Shown here: one piece after another, positions 27,120 through 38,262 of the stretch | Layout: every line of letters starts with the position of its first letter | Numbering within the stretch: position 1 is the first letter of the stretch | From: Bacteroidetes bacterium CG2_30_33_31 | GTDB taxonomy: Bacteria > Bacteroidota > Bacteroidia > Bacteroidales > UBA1556 | Assembly: GCA_001872625.1 (NCBI GenBank) | Contig: MNXP01000059.1 | Location: 1 to 60,889 of the forward strand | Reading direction: 5' to 3' | Length of the DNA: 60,889 nt | The notes under the pieces: model-generated | What the model saw: only the letters and a program-made list of their open reading frames with translations | The model's database searches: none | What the model was told of the DNA's origin: nothing | Position numbers and translations under genes: made by a program

Positions 27120-27638
27120 ATGGCAAATAATACAATCAAAAGAGTAAAACCAAGTGAGGTCGAATATAAAGACCGCCTTGTAAGCATACAAAGGGTAACC
27201 AAAGTTACTAAAGGTGGACGCACATTCAGCTTCTCAGCAATTGTTGTCGTTGGAAACGAAAATGGTGTAGTAGGCTATGGTTTAGGTAAAGCCAAAGAGG
27301 TTACAGCTGCTATTCAAAAAGGCGTCGACGATGCAAAGAAAAATCTTATCAAAGTTCCTATAATGAAAAGCACTTTGCCTCACGAACAGTATGGAAAATA
27401 TAGCGGCGCATACGTCTTTATTAAACCCGCAGCTCCTGGAACTGGCGTTATAGCTGGCGGTGCAATGCGTGCTGTCCTTGAAAGCGTTGGTATTAGAGAT
27501 GTGTTAGCTAAATCAAAAGGCTCTTCTAACCCACATAGTGTTGTTAAAGCAACTTTTGATGCTCTAATCAAACTACGCGACCCTAAAGAGATTGCTGATC
27601 AAAGAGGCATAAGTATTACTAAAGTATTTAACGGTTAA
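27120..27638 (+). CDS. rpsE: 30S ribosomal protein S5
   Basis: 172 residues. S5 acts in accuracy and in the mRNA entry helicase. The N-terminal double-strand RNA-binding part reads [20 protein letters not shown], and the segment [20 protein letters not shown] follows. Spectinomycin-site residues in the VTKGGR loop look normal. Standard order before rpmD. Confidence 0.98.
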   Translation: MANNTIKRVKPSEVEYKDRLVSIQRVTKVTKGGRTFSFSAIVVVGNENGVVGYGLGKAKEVTAAIQKGVDDAKKNLIKVPIMKSTLPHEQYGKYSGAYVFIKPAAPGTGVIAGGAMRAVLESVGIRDVLAKSKGSSNPHSVVKATFDALIKLRDPKEIADQRGISITKVFNG

Positions 27639-27658
27639 TTTTAAAGAGAGGAAATTAG

Positions 27659-27838
27659 ATGAAAAGACTTAGAATAAAACAAGTTAAAAGTGGCATAGGC
27701 CGCCCAAAACGTCAAAAACGAACTCTTAAGGCCTTGGGCTTAAAGAAAATGAACCGAAGCAGAGAAATCGATGCTTCCCCTCAAGTACTTGGTATGATAG
27801 ACAATATTAAGCACTTGTTAAGTGTAGAAGAAATTTAA
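27659..27838 (+). CDS. rpmD: 50S ribosomal protein L30
   Basis: 59 residues, found by reading the gap between rpsE and rplO. It begins MKRLRIKQVKSGIGRPKRQK and contains TLKALGLKKMNRS, the conserved L30 core. It ends ...LLSVEEI. L30 is a small 50S protein near 5S rRNA that some lineages lack. GAGAGGAAAT a few bases upstream is one of the few purine-rich ribosome-binding-like sites here. Confidence 0.95.
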   Translation: MKRLRIKQVKSGIGRPKRQKRTLKALGLKKMNRSREIDASPQVLGMIDNIKHLLSVEEI

Positions 27839-27864
27839 TTATAAATATTTAATAAGATATAACG

Positions 27865-28311
27865 ATGGATTTAAGCAATCTAAAACCAGCTGAAGGCTCG
27901 GTAAAAAATCGTAAGCGAATAGGTAGAGGACAAGGATCTGGACATGGTGGAACTTCCACCCGTGGTCATAAAGGTGCTAAATCTCGCTCAGGTTACAAAT
28001 CAAAAAGTGGTTTTGAAGGCGGTCAAATGCCTATCTATCGACGCTTGCCAAAATTTGGTTTCAAAAATCCTAACCGCACCGAGTACAGAGGCATCAACTT
28101 GGATACAATTCAACATCTGGCCGAAAGCAAAAATATTGATACTATCACCGTTGAAATATTAATTGAAAACAGATTGGTAAACAAAAGTGACCTTATTAAA
28201 GTAATGGGTCGCGGTGAATTGAAATCTAAATTAGAAATTAATGCCCACGCTTATACATCTACTGCTCTAAAAGCAATAGAAGCTGTAGGTGGCGTTGCAA
28301 ACATTATTTAA
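27865..28311 (+). CDS. rplO: 50S ribosomal protein L15
   Basis: 148 residues. L15 is a late 50S assembly protein with a long extended tail. The glycine-rich N-terminal GRGQGSGHGGTSTRGHKG and EGGQMPIYRRLPKFGFKN are diagnostic. It ends 2 bases before secY, which fits coupled synthesis. Confidence 0.98.
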   Translation: MDLSNLKPAEGSVKNRKRIGRGQGSGHGGTSTRGHKGAKSRSGYKSKSGFEGGQMPIYRRLPKFGFKNPNRTEYRGINLDTIQHLAESKNIDTITVEILIENRLVNKSDLIKVMGRGELKSKLEINAHAYTSTALKAIEAVGGVANII

Positions 28312-28313
28312 CA

Positions 28314-29711
28314 ATGAAGAAATTTATTGAAACATTAAAAAATATTTGGAATATTGAGGATCTACGCAAAAGGATACTCTTAACTCTTGGGCTGATATTA
28401 ATTTACCGCCTTGGTGCTTATGTGGTATTACCTGGAATAGACCCTCGTGGACTTGCTGCCCTTCAGCAACAAAGTTCTGGTGGTCTGCTTGGACTTATAA
28501 ATATGTTCTCAGGAGGTGCCTTTGCCAATGCTTCAATATTTGCTTTAGGAATTATGCCTTACATTACTGCTTCTATAGTTATTCAGTTGCTTGGTATGGC
28601 TGTTCCTTACTTTCAAAAATTGCAAAAAGATGGCGAAAGCGGAAGGAAGAAAATCAATCAGATTACTCGATTACTTACTGTAATTATTGTTGCTTTCCAA
28701 TCTCCAGCATATATTAGCAATATGCTACGAACTCTTGGACCAAGCTATCGCAACAATGCTGGTGAAGCTCTTAGAACAATTCCTTTGCATGATTTTAGCC
28801 CAGTATTTTTCTTCGTTCTTTCTATTACTATTCTTATTGCTGGCACCATGTTTATAATGTGGTTAGGCGAAAAAATAACTGATAAAGGCGTTGGAAACGG
28901 AATATCTCTTATAATTATGGTTGGAATCATTGCACGATTACCAATGGCAATAGCTGCCGAATTTTCCTCTAAAGTTGTTGAGCAAACTGGTGGATTGGTG
29001 ATGTTCTTATTTGAGATGGTATTTCTTGTAGCAGTCATCCTACTTACAATATTACTTGTTCAAGGAACAAGACGTATTCCTGTTCAATTTGCAAAAAGAA
29101 TTGTAGGAAATAAGCAATATGGTGGTGTTAGACAATATGTTCCATTAAAAGTGAATGCTGCTGGTGTAATGCCAATAATTTTTGCTCAAGCAATTATGAT
29201 GCTTCCAATTTCTTTCGTAGGATATGCCTCCGATAATAGCACACTATCTGCAGTAGCACGTGCCCTTACAGATTTCAATGGGTTTTGGTACAATTTCATT
29301 TTCTTTCTAATGATTATTGCCTTTACCTATTTCTATACTGCAATCACAATAAATCCAAATCAAATTTCAGAAGATTTGAAAAAGAATGGCGGTTTTATTC
29401 CTGGAGTTAAACCAGGAAAAAGAACAGCAGAATTTATCGATTCAGTATTATCTCGAATCACATTGCCAGGTTCAATATTCTTGGGCTTTGTTTCTATAAT
29501 GCCAGCATTTGTTAGTCTTATTGGTGTAAACCAACAATTTGCCCATTTCTTTGGTGGCACATCATTGCTGATTCTTGTAGGTGTTGTTTTGGATACCCTA
29601 CAACAAATAGAAAGTCATTTGTTAATGCGTCATTACGATGGATTGACTAAATCAGGTAGAATTAAAGGTAGATCATCAAATATGTTTCAATCCAGCGGAT
29701 TGCACCAGTAA
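28314..29711 (+). CDS. secY: Protein translocase subunit SecY
   Basis: 465 residues with ten membrane-spanning segments. SecY forms the Sec protein-conducting channel with SecE and SecG and supplies the exported proteins of this window. The family sequence is clear at the start of the first membrane segment (RLGAYVVLPGIDP), the plug region (LINMFSGGAFANASIFALGI), and the cytoplasmic loops QGTRRIPVQFAKR and KPGKRTAEF. It lies in its usual spc position, but adk is absent between it and map. Confidence 0.98.
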   Translation: MKKFIETLKNIWNIEDLRKRILLTLGLILIYRLGAYVVLPGIDPRGLAALQQQSSGGLLGLINMFSGGAFANASIFALGIMPYITASIVIQLLGMAVPYFQKLQKDGESGRKKINQITRLLTVIIVAFQSPAYISNMLRTLGPSYRNNAGEALRTIPLHDFSPVFFFVLSITILIAGTMFIMWLGEKITDKGVGNGISLIIMVGIIARLPMAIAAEFSSKVVEQTGGLVMFLFEMVFLVAVILLTILLVQGTRRIPVQFAKRIVGNKQYGGVRQYVPLKVNAAGVMPIIFAQAIMMLPISFVGYASDNSTLSAVARALTDFNGFWYNFIFFLMIIAFTYFYTAITINPNQISEDLKKNGGFIPGVKPGKRTAEFIDSVLSRITLPGSIFLGFVSIMPAFVSLIGVNQQFAHFFGGTSLLILVGVVLDTLQQIESHLLMRHYDGLTKSGRIKGRSSNMFQSSGLHQ

Positions 29712-29715
29712 TATT

Positions 29716-30501
29716 ATGATAATTAAATCTACAGAAGAAATAGAATTATTAAGACAAAGTTCTTTGCTTGTTGGAAAAACTCTTGCTGAGGTTGCAAAAA
29801 TCCTAAAGCCCGGCGTTAAAACCATCGCTCTCGATGCTGTTGCTGAAACATTTATCAGAGATAATGGCGCTGTACCAGGTTTTAAGGGATATGGTAATTT
29901 CCCAGCCACGCTTTGCATTTCTATCAACGAACAAATTGTTCACGGTATTCCTGGTGATAGAGAAGTTAAAGATGGTGATTTGGTTTCCATTGATTGTGGT
30001 ACATATATGAATGGATACTATGGTGATTATGCCTATACTTTTGCTGTTGGTGATGTTTCAGATGATGTATTAAAACTTCACGATGTAACAAAAGAATCGC
30101 TTTATCTTGGAGCAAAAATGGCTATCATGGGAAATCGTGTTGGTGATATCGGATTTGCAATTCAATCCTATGTAGAGTCATTTGGTTATTCAGTAGTTCG
30201 CGATCTTGTCGGTCATGGCATAGGAAGAAATCTTCATGAAGGACCAGAGATTTATAATTATGGCAGAAGAGGAACAGGGAAGAAACTTCCTGAGAATCTT
30301 GTAATTTGCATAGAACCTATGATAAACCTTGGTGTAAAGGAAGTGGTGATGGAAGATGATGGATGGACAATTTTAACTAAAGACAACAAATATTCTGCAC
30401 ACTTTGAACATACAGTTGTTGTTAAAGCTGGAAAGCCCGAGTTTTTGTCAACTTATGAATTTATTGATGAAGTTATAACTATGAACACAAATATAAGGTA
30501 G
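29716..30501 (+). CDS. map: Type I methionine aminopeptidase
   Basis: 261 residues. It removes the initiator methionine from nascent proteins. The five metal ligands are in place: Asp93 (SIDCGTY), Asp104 (GDYAYTF), His167 ([15 protein letters not shown]), Glu200 (CIEPM) and Glu231 (HFEHTVVV). His76 in EQIVHGIPG is the substrate-side histidine. It lacks the N-terminal SH3-binding extension of long forms. It starts 4 bases after secY and ends just before infA. Confidence 0.98.
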   Translation: MIIKSTEEIELLRQSSLLVGKTLAEVAKILKPGVKTIALDAVAETFIRDNGAVPGFKGYGNFPATLCISINEQIVHGIPGDREVKDGDLVSIDCGTYMNGYYGDYAYTFAVGDVSDDVLKLHDVTKESLYLGAKMAIMGNRVGDIGFAIQSYVESFGYSVVRDLVGHGIGRNLHEGPEIYNYGRRGTGKKLPENLVICIEPMINLGVKEVVMEDDGWTILTKDNKYSAHFEHTVVVKAGKPEFLSTYEFIDEVITMNTNIR

Positions 30502-30502
30502 A

Positions 30503-30721
30503 ATGGCCAAACAAGGATCTATAGAGCAAGACGGCATTGTTACTGAATCATTGGGAAATGCAATGTTTCGGGTGAAACTCGAGAGTGGACATGTTGTAAC
30601 TGCACACATATCTGGTAAAATGAGAATGAATTATATAAAAATTCTTCCAGGCGACCGAGTAAAATTGGAGATTTCACCTTATGACCTTACTAAAGGCCGT
30701 ATTAGTTTTAGATACAAATAG
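30503..30721 (+). CDS. infA: Translation initiation factor IF-1
   Basis: 72 residues, the standard length. IF-1 is an OB-fold protein that occupies the 30S A-site during initiation. [19 protein letters not shown] and [19 protein letters not shown] are diagnostic. It lies between map and rpmJ, as is common outside Proteobacteria. Confidence 0.98.
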   Translation: MAKQGSIEQDGIVTESLGNAMFRVKLESGHVVTAHISGKMRMNYIKILPGDRVKLEISPYDLTKGRISFRYK

Positions 30722-30748
30722 TAAAGAACAATTAAATATTTTTGAAAT

Positions 30749-30865
30749 ATGAAAATTAGAGCTTCCATAAAGAAGAGATCAGAAGACGATAAAATCGTTA
30801 GACGTAAAGGACGTATTTATGTGATTAATAAAAAGAATCCTAAGCATAAACAACGTCAAGGATAA
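30749..30865 (+). CDS. rpmJ: 50S ribosomal protein L36, zinc-free form
   Basis: 38 residues, read directly from the sequence between infA and rpsM. It starts [20 protein letters not shown] and ends NPKHKQRQG. The cysteines of the zinc-binding form (CDKCK) are replaced by SEDDK, and the later Cys by Asn, so it is the C-minus type. L36 is a small 50S assembly protein. Confidence 0.96.
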   Translation: MKIRASIKKRSEDDKIVRRKGRIYVINKKNPKHKQRQG

Positions 30866-30907
30866 AATAAAGAAATTGGATATAATAACTAAATATTAAA
30901 GAGATAT

Positions 30908-31285
30908 ATGGCTAGAATAGCGGGTGTAGATATCCCAAATAATAAAAGAGGCGAAATTGCATTGACATACATTTATGGCATTGGTCGCAATAAATCAAAA
31001 GCAATTTTGGAATTCGTTGGCGTAGATGTCAATAGAAAAGTTTCCGAATGGACAGACGACGAACAAAAGAGCGTCCGCGAATATATTACCGCCAATATAA
31101 AAGTTGAAGGTGAATTGCGTTCTGATGTTCAGATGAATATAAAACGTCTGATGGATATTGGTTCATACCGAGGAATACGCCATAGAAATGGTTTACCATT
31201 GCGCGGTCAAAGAACCAAAAACAATGCACGAACACGTAAAGGGAAAAAGAAAACTGTTGCAAATAAAAAGAAAGCAGTTAAATAA
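30908..31285 (+). CDS. rpsM: 30S ribosomal protein S13
   Basis: 125 residues. S13 contacts the P-site tRNA and bridges to the 50S subunit. [19 protein letters not shown] and the C-terminal [18 protein letters not shown] are diagnostic. It opens the alpha portion of the run. Confidence 0.98.
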   Translation: MARIAGVDIPNNKRGEIALTYIYGIGRNKSKAILEFVGVDVNRKVSEWTDDEQKSVREYITANIKVEGELRSDVQMNIKRLMDIGSYRGIRHRNGLPLRGQRTKNNARTRKGKKKTVANKKKAVK

Positions 31286-31336
31286 GACTCTTTGAGATAA
31301 ATAGAAAATTAAATTTATTTGAAATAGATTGTCGAT

Positions 31337-31735
31337 ATGGCTAAAAATGTAAAAAGAGGAAAAGTAACGAAAAAAAGAGTTGTTAAAGTAGAAGCAACAG
31401 GTCAAGCATTTGTTAATGCTACTTTTAACAATATTATTATCTCGTTAGCAAATAATGCTGGTCAGGTCATCTCATGGTCCTCTGCCGGTAAAATGGGATT
31501 TAAAGGCTCCAAGAAAAACACACCTTATGCTGGCCAAATGGCAGCTGAAGATTGTTCTAAAATGGCCTTTGACTTGGGTTTACGAAAAGTAAAAGTTTTC
31601 GTAAAAGGACCAGGTGCAGGACGCGAATCAGCAATTCGCTCGATTAACAACTCTGGTTTAGAAGTAACAGAAATTAAAGACGTTACTCCAATGCCTCATA
31701 ATGGTTGTCGTCCTCCAAAACGTAGAAGAGTTTAA
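31337..31735 (+). CDS. rpsK: 30S ribosomal protein S11
   Basis: 132 residues. S11 lies in the 30S platform near the E-site and the Shine-Dalgarno helix. [20 protein letters not shown] and [15 protein letters not shown], then [18 protein letters not shown], are diagnostic. Shine-Dalgarno use is generally weak in this phylum, and the leaders in this window fit that. Confidence 0.98.
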   Translation: MAKNVKRGKVTKKRVVKVEATGQAFVNATFNNIIISLANNAGQVISWSSAGKMGFKGSKKNTPYAGQMAAEDCSKMAFDLGLRKVKVFVKGPGAGRESAIRSINNSGLEVTEIKDVTPMPHNGCRPPKRRRV

Positions 31736-31767
31736 TAATAATTAATAAAGGGAAAATAATTTAGATT

Positions 31768-32373
31768 ATGGCTAGATATATAGGTCCAAAGACAAAAATT
31801 GCACGTAAATTCAACGACCCAATTTACGGTCCGGATAAAAGTTACGAAAAGAAAAAATATCCTCCCGGACAACATGGCAATTCACGTCGTCGCAAAAAAT
31901 TGAGCGAGTATGGTACTCAGCTTCAGGAGAAACAAAAAGCTAAATATACCTATGGCATTCTTGAACGCCAATTTAGAAATTTATTTAGCGCTGCAAGCAG
32001 CAAAAGTGGTATCACAGGCGAAATTTTGCTTCAATATTGCGAAGCTCGTTTAGATAACGTAGTTTACCGTTTGGGAATTGCACCTTCACGCGCAGCTGCT
32101 CGTCAATTGGTTTCTCACCGCCACATAACCGTAAATGGTGATGTTATGAACATTCCAAGTTGCCAACTAAATATAGGCGACAAGGTAAGTGTTCGCGAAA
32201 GATCCAAATCACTCGAAGCAATTACAGAATCTCTCTCAGGGCGTGCCAATGCTTTTGCTTGGCTCGAATGGGACAGTGAAAAAATGCAAGGAGTATTTAA
32301 TGCATATCCTGATCGTCAGGATATTCCAGAAAAGATTAACGAGCAATTAATTGTTGAGCTCTATTCTAAGTAG
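31768..32373 (+). CDS. rpsD: 30S ribosomal protein S4
   Basis: 201 residues. S4 is a primary 16S binder and part of the mRNA entry helicase. The N-terminal segment lacks the zinc cysteines found in some homologues ([20 protein letters not shown]). The S4 RNA-binding fold reads [20 protein letters not shown] and [15 protein letters not shown]. It regulates the alpha operon in other bacteria; no site could be confirmed here. Confidence 0.98.
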   Translation: MARYIGPKTKIARKFNDPIYGPDKSYEKKKYPPGQHGNSRRRKKLSEYGTQLQEKQKAKYTYGILERQFRNLFSAASSKSGITGEILLQYCEARLDNVVYRLGIAPSRAAARQLVSHRHITVNGDVMNIPSCQLNIGDKVSVRERSKSLEAITESLSGRANAFAWLEWDSEKMQGVFNAYPDRQDIPEKINEQLIVELYSK

Positions 32374-32404
32374 TAAATTTGTATAATCATTAAAACCGAA
32401 ATAG

Positions 32405-33397
32405 ATGTCTATTATAGCATTTCAAAAGCCGGATAAAGTGGTGATGATCGAAGCCGATGATTTCAAAGGGATATTCGAATTCCGTCCCCTTGAACCAGGT
32501 TATGGTATTACCGTTGGTAATTCACTCCGAAGAATTCTCTTGAATTCTCTTGAAGGTTTTGCTGTTACCAGCATCCGAATAGAGGGTGTTGAGCAAGAAT
32601 TCTCATCAATTCCTGGTGTCATCGAAGATGTCACTGATATTGTTCTGAATATGAAACAAGTAAGGCTTAAACGCCAAATTGATTCCTATGAAACAGAAAA
32701 AATCCTCGTAACAATTAACAATCAGGAAAGCTTTAAAGCTGGAGATATTAATAAATTTCTCTCAGGCTTCCAAGTATTAAACCCCGAATTGGTTATTTGT
32801 ACTATGGATACCTCTGTTAATTTATCTATAGAAATAAATATTGAAAAGGGTAGAGGCTACGTACCTGCTGAAGAGAATAAGATACTTAATGCACCTCTTG
32901 GTACAATATTTATCGACTCAATTTATACACCTATTAAAAATGTGAAGTTTTCAATAGAAAATTATAGAGTGGAAAGAAAAACCGACTACGAAAAACTTAT
33001 CTTAGATATTGATACAGACGGTTCAATCCACCCAAAAGACGCTTTGAAAGAGGCAGCTAAAATTCTTATTCATCACTTTATGCTATTTTCCGATGAGAAA
33101 ATAACTTTAGATGAAGAAGATAAAGGCGTTTCAGAAGAATTTGACGAAAGCATGTTGCATACTCGTCAACTCCTGAAAACTAAACTTGTAGATCTCGATT
33201 TATCTGTACGCGCTCTCAATTGCCTTAAAGCAGCTGAAGTGGATACTCTTGGCGAATTGGTATCTTTCAATAAAAACGATTTGTTGAAATTCCGTAATTT
33301 CGGCAAAAAATCGTTGACGGAATTAGAAGAATTAGTGAAATCAAAGAATTTGAATTTTGGCATGAATACAGCAATTTACAAATTGGATAAGGAATAA
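32405..33397 (+). CDS. rpoA: DNA-directed RNA polymerase subunit alpha
   Basis: 330 residues. The N-terminal domain (about 1-235) starts polymerase assembly and carries [20 protein letters not shown]. The C-terminal domain (about 250-320) binds UP elements and activators and shows [20 protein letters not shown] and [18 protein letters not shown]. Both domains are intact, joined by an acidic linker. It ends 5 bases before rplQ. Confidence 0.98.
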   Translation: MSIIAFQKPDKVVMIEADDFKGIFEFRPLEPGYGITVGNSLRRILLNSLEGFAVTSIRIEGVEQEFSSIPGVIEDVTDIVLNMKQVRLKRQIDSYETEKILVTINNQESFKAGDINKFLSGFQVLNPELVICTMDTSVNLSIEINIEKGRGYVPAEENKILNAPLGTIFIDSIYTPIKNVKFSIENYRVERKTDYEKLILDIDTDGSIHPKDALKEAAKILIHHFMLFSDEKITLDEEDKGVSEEFDESMLHTRQLLKTKLVDLDLSVRALNCLKAAEVDTLGELVSFNKNDLLKFRNFGKKSLTELEELVKSKNLNFGMNTAIYKLDKE

Positions 33398-33402
33398 GCA
33401 TT

Positions 33403-33972
33403 ATGAGACATAAGAATAGTATAAATCATTTAGGGAGAACAACAGCTCACCGCAAAGCAATGTTGAAAAACATGGCTACATCTTTAATTATTCATAAAAG
33501 AATAAAAACAACATTGGCCAAAGCTAAAGAGCTTAAAATGTTTGTTGAGCCAATAATTACACGCTCAAAAGAAGATACTACGCACTCTAGAAGAATGGTA
33601 TTTAGCAGACTTCAAAGCAAAGACGCAGTAAATGAATTGTTTAGAGAAATATCTGTAAAAGTTGCCAGCAGACCTGGTGGATATACAAGAATTCTTAAAA
33701 CAGGTAATCGTTTGGGAGATAATGCTGAAATGTGTATAATCGAGTTGGTTGATTATAACGAATTGATGCTTGAAAATAAAGAAGGCAAAAAGGTTAAAAC
33801 CACCCGTCGTCGTCGTGGCTCTAAGTCCGAAACTTCTGAAATATCTAAAGCAAAAATAGCTAAAAATGAGGATGTTGTAGTTGACGCCCAGATAGTTGAA
33901 GAAGTTAAGGAGACCCCAAAAAGTGCTAAACCAGAAGCAGAAACTCCTGCCGAACAAGATAAAACTGAATAG
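33403..33972 (+). CDS. rplQ: 50S ribosomal protein L17 with a charged C-terminal extension
   Basis: 189 residues. The L17 core covers about 1-125 ([20 protein letters not shown], then [13 protein letters not shown] and [14 protein letters not shown]). A tail of about 60 residues follows, first basic ([11 protein letters not shown]) then acidic and Ala/Pro/Glu-rich. Such tails are usual in Bacteroidota L17 and are probably disordered. It is the last gene of the run and is followed by a strong terminator. Confidence 0.97.
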   Translation: MRHKNSINHLGRTTAHRKAMLKNMATSLIIHKRIKTTLAKAKELKMFVEPIITRSKEDTTHSRRMVFSRLQSKDAVNELFREISVKVASRPGGYTRILKTGNRLGDNAEMCIIELVDYNELMLENKEGKKVKTTRRRRGSKSETSEISKAKIAKNEDVVVDAQIVEEVKETPKSAKPEAETPAEQDKTE

Positions 33973-33996
33973 GAATTTGGTTTTAGATAATATTTT

Positions 33997-34034
33997 AAAA
34001 GGATGATGAATTTACTTTCATTATCCTTTTTTAT
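33997..34034 (+). terminator. Rho-independent terminator after rplQ
   Basis: AAAAGGAT-G-ATGAA (33997-34010) pairs with TTCAT-T-ATCCTTTT (34017-34030), fourteen pairs counting one G-U, around a six-base loop. A T tract continues past the stem. It closes the ribosomal run and separates it from eno. Confidence 0.9.
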
Positions 34035-34072
34035 TGTACTTTTATCAATTGATTTTTCAAAGTAAATTATGA

Positions 34073-35410
<1,338 letters not shown>

Positions 35411-35420
35411 TAATAAAATT

Positions 35421-36833
35421 ATGAAAGTTATAAATATTTTAGCAATCGTTATTTTTAGCGTAATTATTTCATCTTGTGGTAATAACGATAAAATGAAACC
35501 GGCAGACGCCATATTTACTGGAAAAATTGTTGGAGCCGAAAACCAAAAACTTTTTATCAGAAAGGAAACGGTGAATCAAATAAATCTCGACACCATTGAT
35601 GTTAAAGCAGATGGTACTTTTACATATTCCTCCTTTCTCGAAAACCCAAGCTATTTTACTTTTTTTGTAGGTAGAAATCAAGTTTTACTTTATCTTAAAC
35701 CTGGCGATAGCTTGAATTTTGATGCTACAGCAGAAATAGTATCTGATGGAAAATTTTCTGGCAGTTCTGTAGTTTATAATGATTATCTGGCAAGATATAC
35801 AAAATCTCAAATGCAATTTTCGGATATAATGGAAGGTATTTTTACTCAATCAGAAACCGTGGCTGTTAGGTCCATCGATTCTTTGCGAAACTCCCAAAAT
35901 AACTTATTATCAGAGCTTGAAAAGAATATGGAAAAAGTTGATAAAGGATTTGTTGCCATGGAGAAAAGTAGAATTCAATATTTCTGGGGATTATCGCATA
36001 TAATGTATCCTTTGTATTTTGCCTATTACAATAAAGTTGATAATTTCAAACCATCTGCTCAGTATGAAAATTTCCTTGGAGAGTTGAATCTGAATGATAG
36101 CAGTTTGGTAATTTTGCCAGAATATCGCCAGTTTATTTCAAATTTAGTGAATGCAAAAGTTGATAGATACTATAAAGACTCAACAATCTCAGCACAATAC
36201 CCATCCTTTGTTACTTATCAGCTAAAGAAAGTTGATGAGTTGTTCACAGATAAAACGGTTAAAAGCTATGCTTCCTATCGCGTGATGAAAGATAATGTGC
36301 TTTATGATGGCGTAAAAGATTACGACATAGTATGGCCAGTATTCGAAAAAGTATGCACCGACATAGATTTAATAAAAGATGTAGAAAAGCAACTTGCTGA
36401 ATGGGAACACCTTAAGACAGGAAATCCTGCCAAAGATTTTGCTGGTGTCAACTTAAAAGGCGATTCAATTCATCTTAGCGATTTTAAGGGTAAATATGTT
36501 TATGTAGATGTTTGGGCTACTTGGTGCAACCCTTGTTTAGGAGAAATTCCAAGCTTGATGCAAATTGAAGAACGCATGAAAAAAAATAATATCGTTTTTA
36601 TCAGCGCATCAGTGGATCGCGATAAAATGGCTTGGCAAAAAATGTTGAAAGAGAGAAAATTAGCTGGTCAACAAATTTATGTTGGACAAAGCGATTTATT
36701 GTCAGGATTTTATAAAATATCTGGCATTCCTCGATTTATGCTTTTCGACAAAGAAGGCAAAATATTGGAAGTCAGCGCCGATCGTCCAACATCTGGTGTG
36801 GATAAAAAACTTTTAAAGCTTGCTGGAATATAA
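35421..36833 (+). CDS. DUF4369/TlpA-like lipoprotein with an intact CxxC site
   Basis: A 470-residue predicted lipoprotein with signal peptide and lipobox IISSC (Cys19). Residues about 30-130 fit DUF4369 (FTGKIVGAENQKLFIRKE), a helical middle follows, and the C-terminal 140 residues are a TlpA-like thioredoxin domain. The active site is VWATWCNPCLGEIP, followed by the cis-Pro segment SGIPRFMLFD. It should reduce or exchange disulfides of envelope proteins. It lies 10 bases after eno in the same direction and ends in a terminator. The protein at 9092-10273 is a shorter paralogue without the first cysteine. Confidence 0.9.
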   Translation: MKVINILAIVIFSVIISSCGNNDKMKPADAIFTGKIVGAENQKLFIRKETVNQINLDTIDVKADGTFTYSSFLENPSYFTFFVGRNQVLLYLKPGDSLNFDATAEIVSDGKFSGSSVVYNDYLARYTKSQMQFSDIMEGIFTQSETVAVRSIDSLRNSQNNLLSELEKNMEKVDKGFVAMEKSRIQYFWGLSHIMYPLYFAYYNKVDNFKPSAQYENFLGELNLNDSSLVILPEYRQFISNLVNAKVDRYYKDSTISAQYPSFVTYQLKKVDELFTDKTVKSYASYRVMKDNVLYDGVKDYDIVWPVFEKVCTDIDLIKDVEKQLAEWEHLKTGNPAKDFAGVNLKGDSIHLSDFKGKYVYVDVWATWCNPCLGEIPSLMQIEERMKKNNIVFISASVDRDKMAWQKMLKERKLAGQQIYVGQSDLLSGFYKISGIPRFMLFDKEGKILEVSADRPTSGVDKKLLKLAGI

Positions 36834-36855
36834 TCTGATAATTCATGATTTACTT

Positions 36856-36890
36856 AAAACCTCGATAAATTATATCGGGGTTTTCTTTTT
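36856..36890 (+). terminator. Rho-independent terminator after the eno operon
   Basis: AAAACC-T-CGATA (36856-36867) pairs with TATCG-G-GGTTTT (36873-36884) around a five-base loop, followed by TTTTCTTTTT. It ends the eno-lipoprotein operon. Confidence 0.88.
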
Positions 36891-36947
36891 AATAATATTA
36901 GCTATACATTTTGTAAATCAAAATGCATTTGCCTGTAAATAATAAAT

Positions 36948-36955
36948 TACCTTTG
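36948..36955 (+). promoter_or_regulatory. Bacteroidota -7 promoter element directly at the DUF2851 start
   Basis: TACCTTTG matches TAnnTTTG, with a TTTG at 36928-36931 upstream (16-base spacer, shorter than usual). Its G is also the G of an in-frame GTG at 36955, which therefore cannot be the start codon if this promoter is used. Confidence 0.55.
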
Positions 36956-36960
36956 TGATA

Positions 36961-38235
36961 ATGAAAATGACAGAGGAGTTTATTTATTATTTATGGAAAA
37001 TGAATCTTCTTTATGGAGAGTTATTTTCCACAGATGGTCAGCCAATTTCAATTATTAATTCTGGAATTCGCAATGAAGATTCGGGTCCCGATTTTTTTAA
37101 TGCAAGACTAAAGATTGGAGATACTGAATGGGCTGGAAATGTTGAAATGCACACTACTGCTTCTGATTGGCTGCGACATGGTCATAATGATGACAGAGCT
37201 TACGATAGTGTAATATTGCATGTGGTTTATGAGTGCGATACGGAAATTACAAACAAAAATTCTGAACTTATTCCTTGCCTTGTAATAAAAGGTCATTACG
37301 ATGAGTCTTTGTATTTTAAGTATAGAAACCTTGTCTCCGGACGCGATTGGATAGCTTGTGCAAGTAATATTGCGCAAGTTGGTGATATTCATATTTTCAA
37401 TTTTTTGGATCGAATTCTGATTGACAGGCTGGAAAGAAAAACAGCTGCTTTCGAAAAAATATTGGAAGAAACCAATGGCAATTGGGAAGATACTTTTTAT
37501 ATTACATTAGCAAGAAACTTTGGCTTTAACACTAATTCTCAGCCATTTGAGATGCTTGCACGTGCATTACCATTGGCTATTTTGACCAAACATAAAGAAG
37601 ACGTTTTTCAGATGGAAGCACTTTTGTTCGGTCAAGCTGGATTGCTTAACGACAGATTAGATGACGATTATTCAAAAAAACTTGTGAAAGAATATTCTTT
37701 TCTACGGAAAAAATATGGTTTGGAGAATGTGAAAGCTTACGCATGGAAATTTATGAGAATGCGACCAGTGAACTTTCCAACAATTCGTATTTCGCAGTTT
37801 GCTCAACTTATTCATAAGTCTAATCATCTGCTTTCCAAAATATTGGAAATAGATAAACTTGAAAATCTTAAATCATATTTCGAAGTTGAAGTTTCAGAAT
37901 ATTGGTTGACTCATTTTACCTTTGGCCCAAAATCGAAATCGCGCAGCAAGTCTTTAGGAGAAGATTCATTCAATCTAATTTTAATTAATACCATCGTTCC
38001 ATTTTTGTTTGTTTATGGTAAGCATCATGATAATCAATTTTTTATCGACAGAGCGATATTATTTTTGCAGCAGACGAGAGCTGAGTCTAACGGAATAGTT
38101 CGGCGGTGGGCTGCTACAGGAGTAAAAGCTACAAATGCATCCAATAGCCAAGCGTTGCTAAGTTTGAAAAATGATTATTGCGACAATATTCTCTGCCTGA
38201 ATTGTGCAATTGGCAACAGTATTTTAAGGAGCTAA
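36961..38235 (+). CDS. DUF2851 family protein
   Basis: A 424-residue cytoplasmic protein matching the DUF2851 family of Bacteroidota. The characteristic N-terminal half reads FIYYLWKMNLLYGELFSTDG, SGPDFFNARLKIGDTEWAGN and VEMHTTASDWLRHGH, then YDSVILHVVYECD. The acidic and histidine residues there hint at a metal site of nuclease type, but no function is established. ATGs at 36961 and 36967 are both possible; the GTG at 36955 lies in the promoter. The message may be leaderless. It stands alone between two terminator-like hairpins and converges on the hydrolase gene. Confidence 0.8.
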   Translation: MKMTEEFIYYLWKMNLLYGELFSTDGQPISIINSGIRNEDSGPDFFNARLKIGDTEWAGNVEMHTTASDWLRHGHNDDRAYDSVILHVVYECDTEITNKNSELIPCLVIKGHYDESLYFKYRNLVSGRDWIACASNIAQVGDIHIFNFLDRILIDRLERKTAAFEKILEETNGNWEDTFYITLARNFGFNTNSQPFEMLARALPLAILTKHKEDVFQMEALLFGQAGLLNDRLDDDYSKKLVKEYSFLRKKYGLENVKAYAWKFMRMRPVNFPTIRISQFAQLIHKSNHLLSKILEIDKLENLKSYFEVEVSEYWLTHFTFGPKSKSRSKSLGEDSFNLILINTIVPFLFVYGKHHDNQFFIDRAILFLQQTRAESNGIVRRWAATGVKATNASNSQALLSLKNDYCDNILCLNCAIGNSILRS

Positions 38236-38239
38236 CCCC

Positions 38240-38262
38240 CCAAAAAGTTATTTGCTTTTTGG
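38240..38262. terminator. Possible bidirectional hairpin between convergent genes
   Basis: CCAAAAAG (38240-38247) pairs with CTTTTTGG (38255-38262) around a seven-base loop that contains the stop codon of the minus-strand gene. There is no long T tract after it, so it is a weak call. Confidence 0.45.

Noticed and set aside
33565-33957. 130-codon minus-strand frame
   Set aside because: Antisense shadow of rplQ; aromatic-rich composition is the complement of a lysine/glutamate-rich gene.
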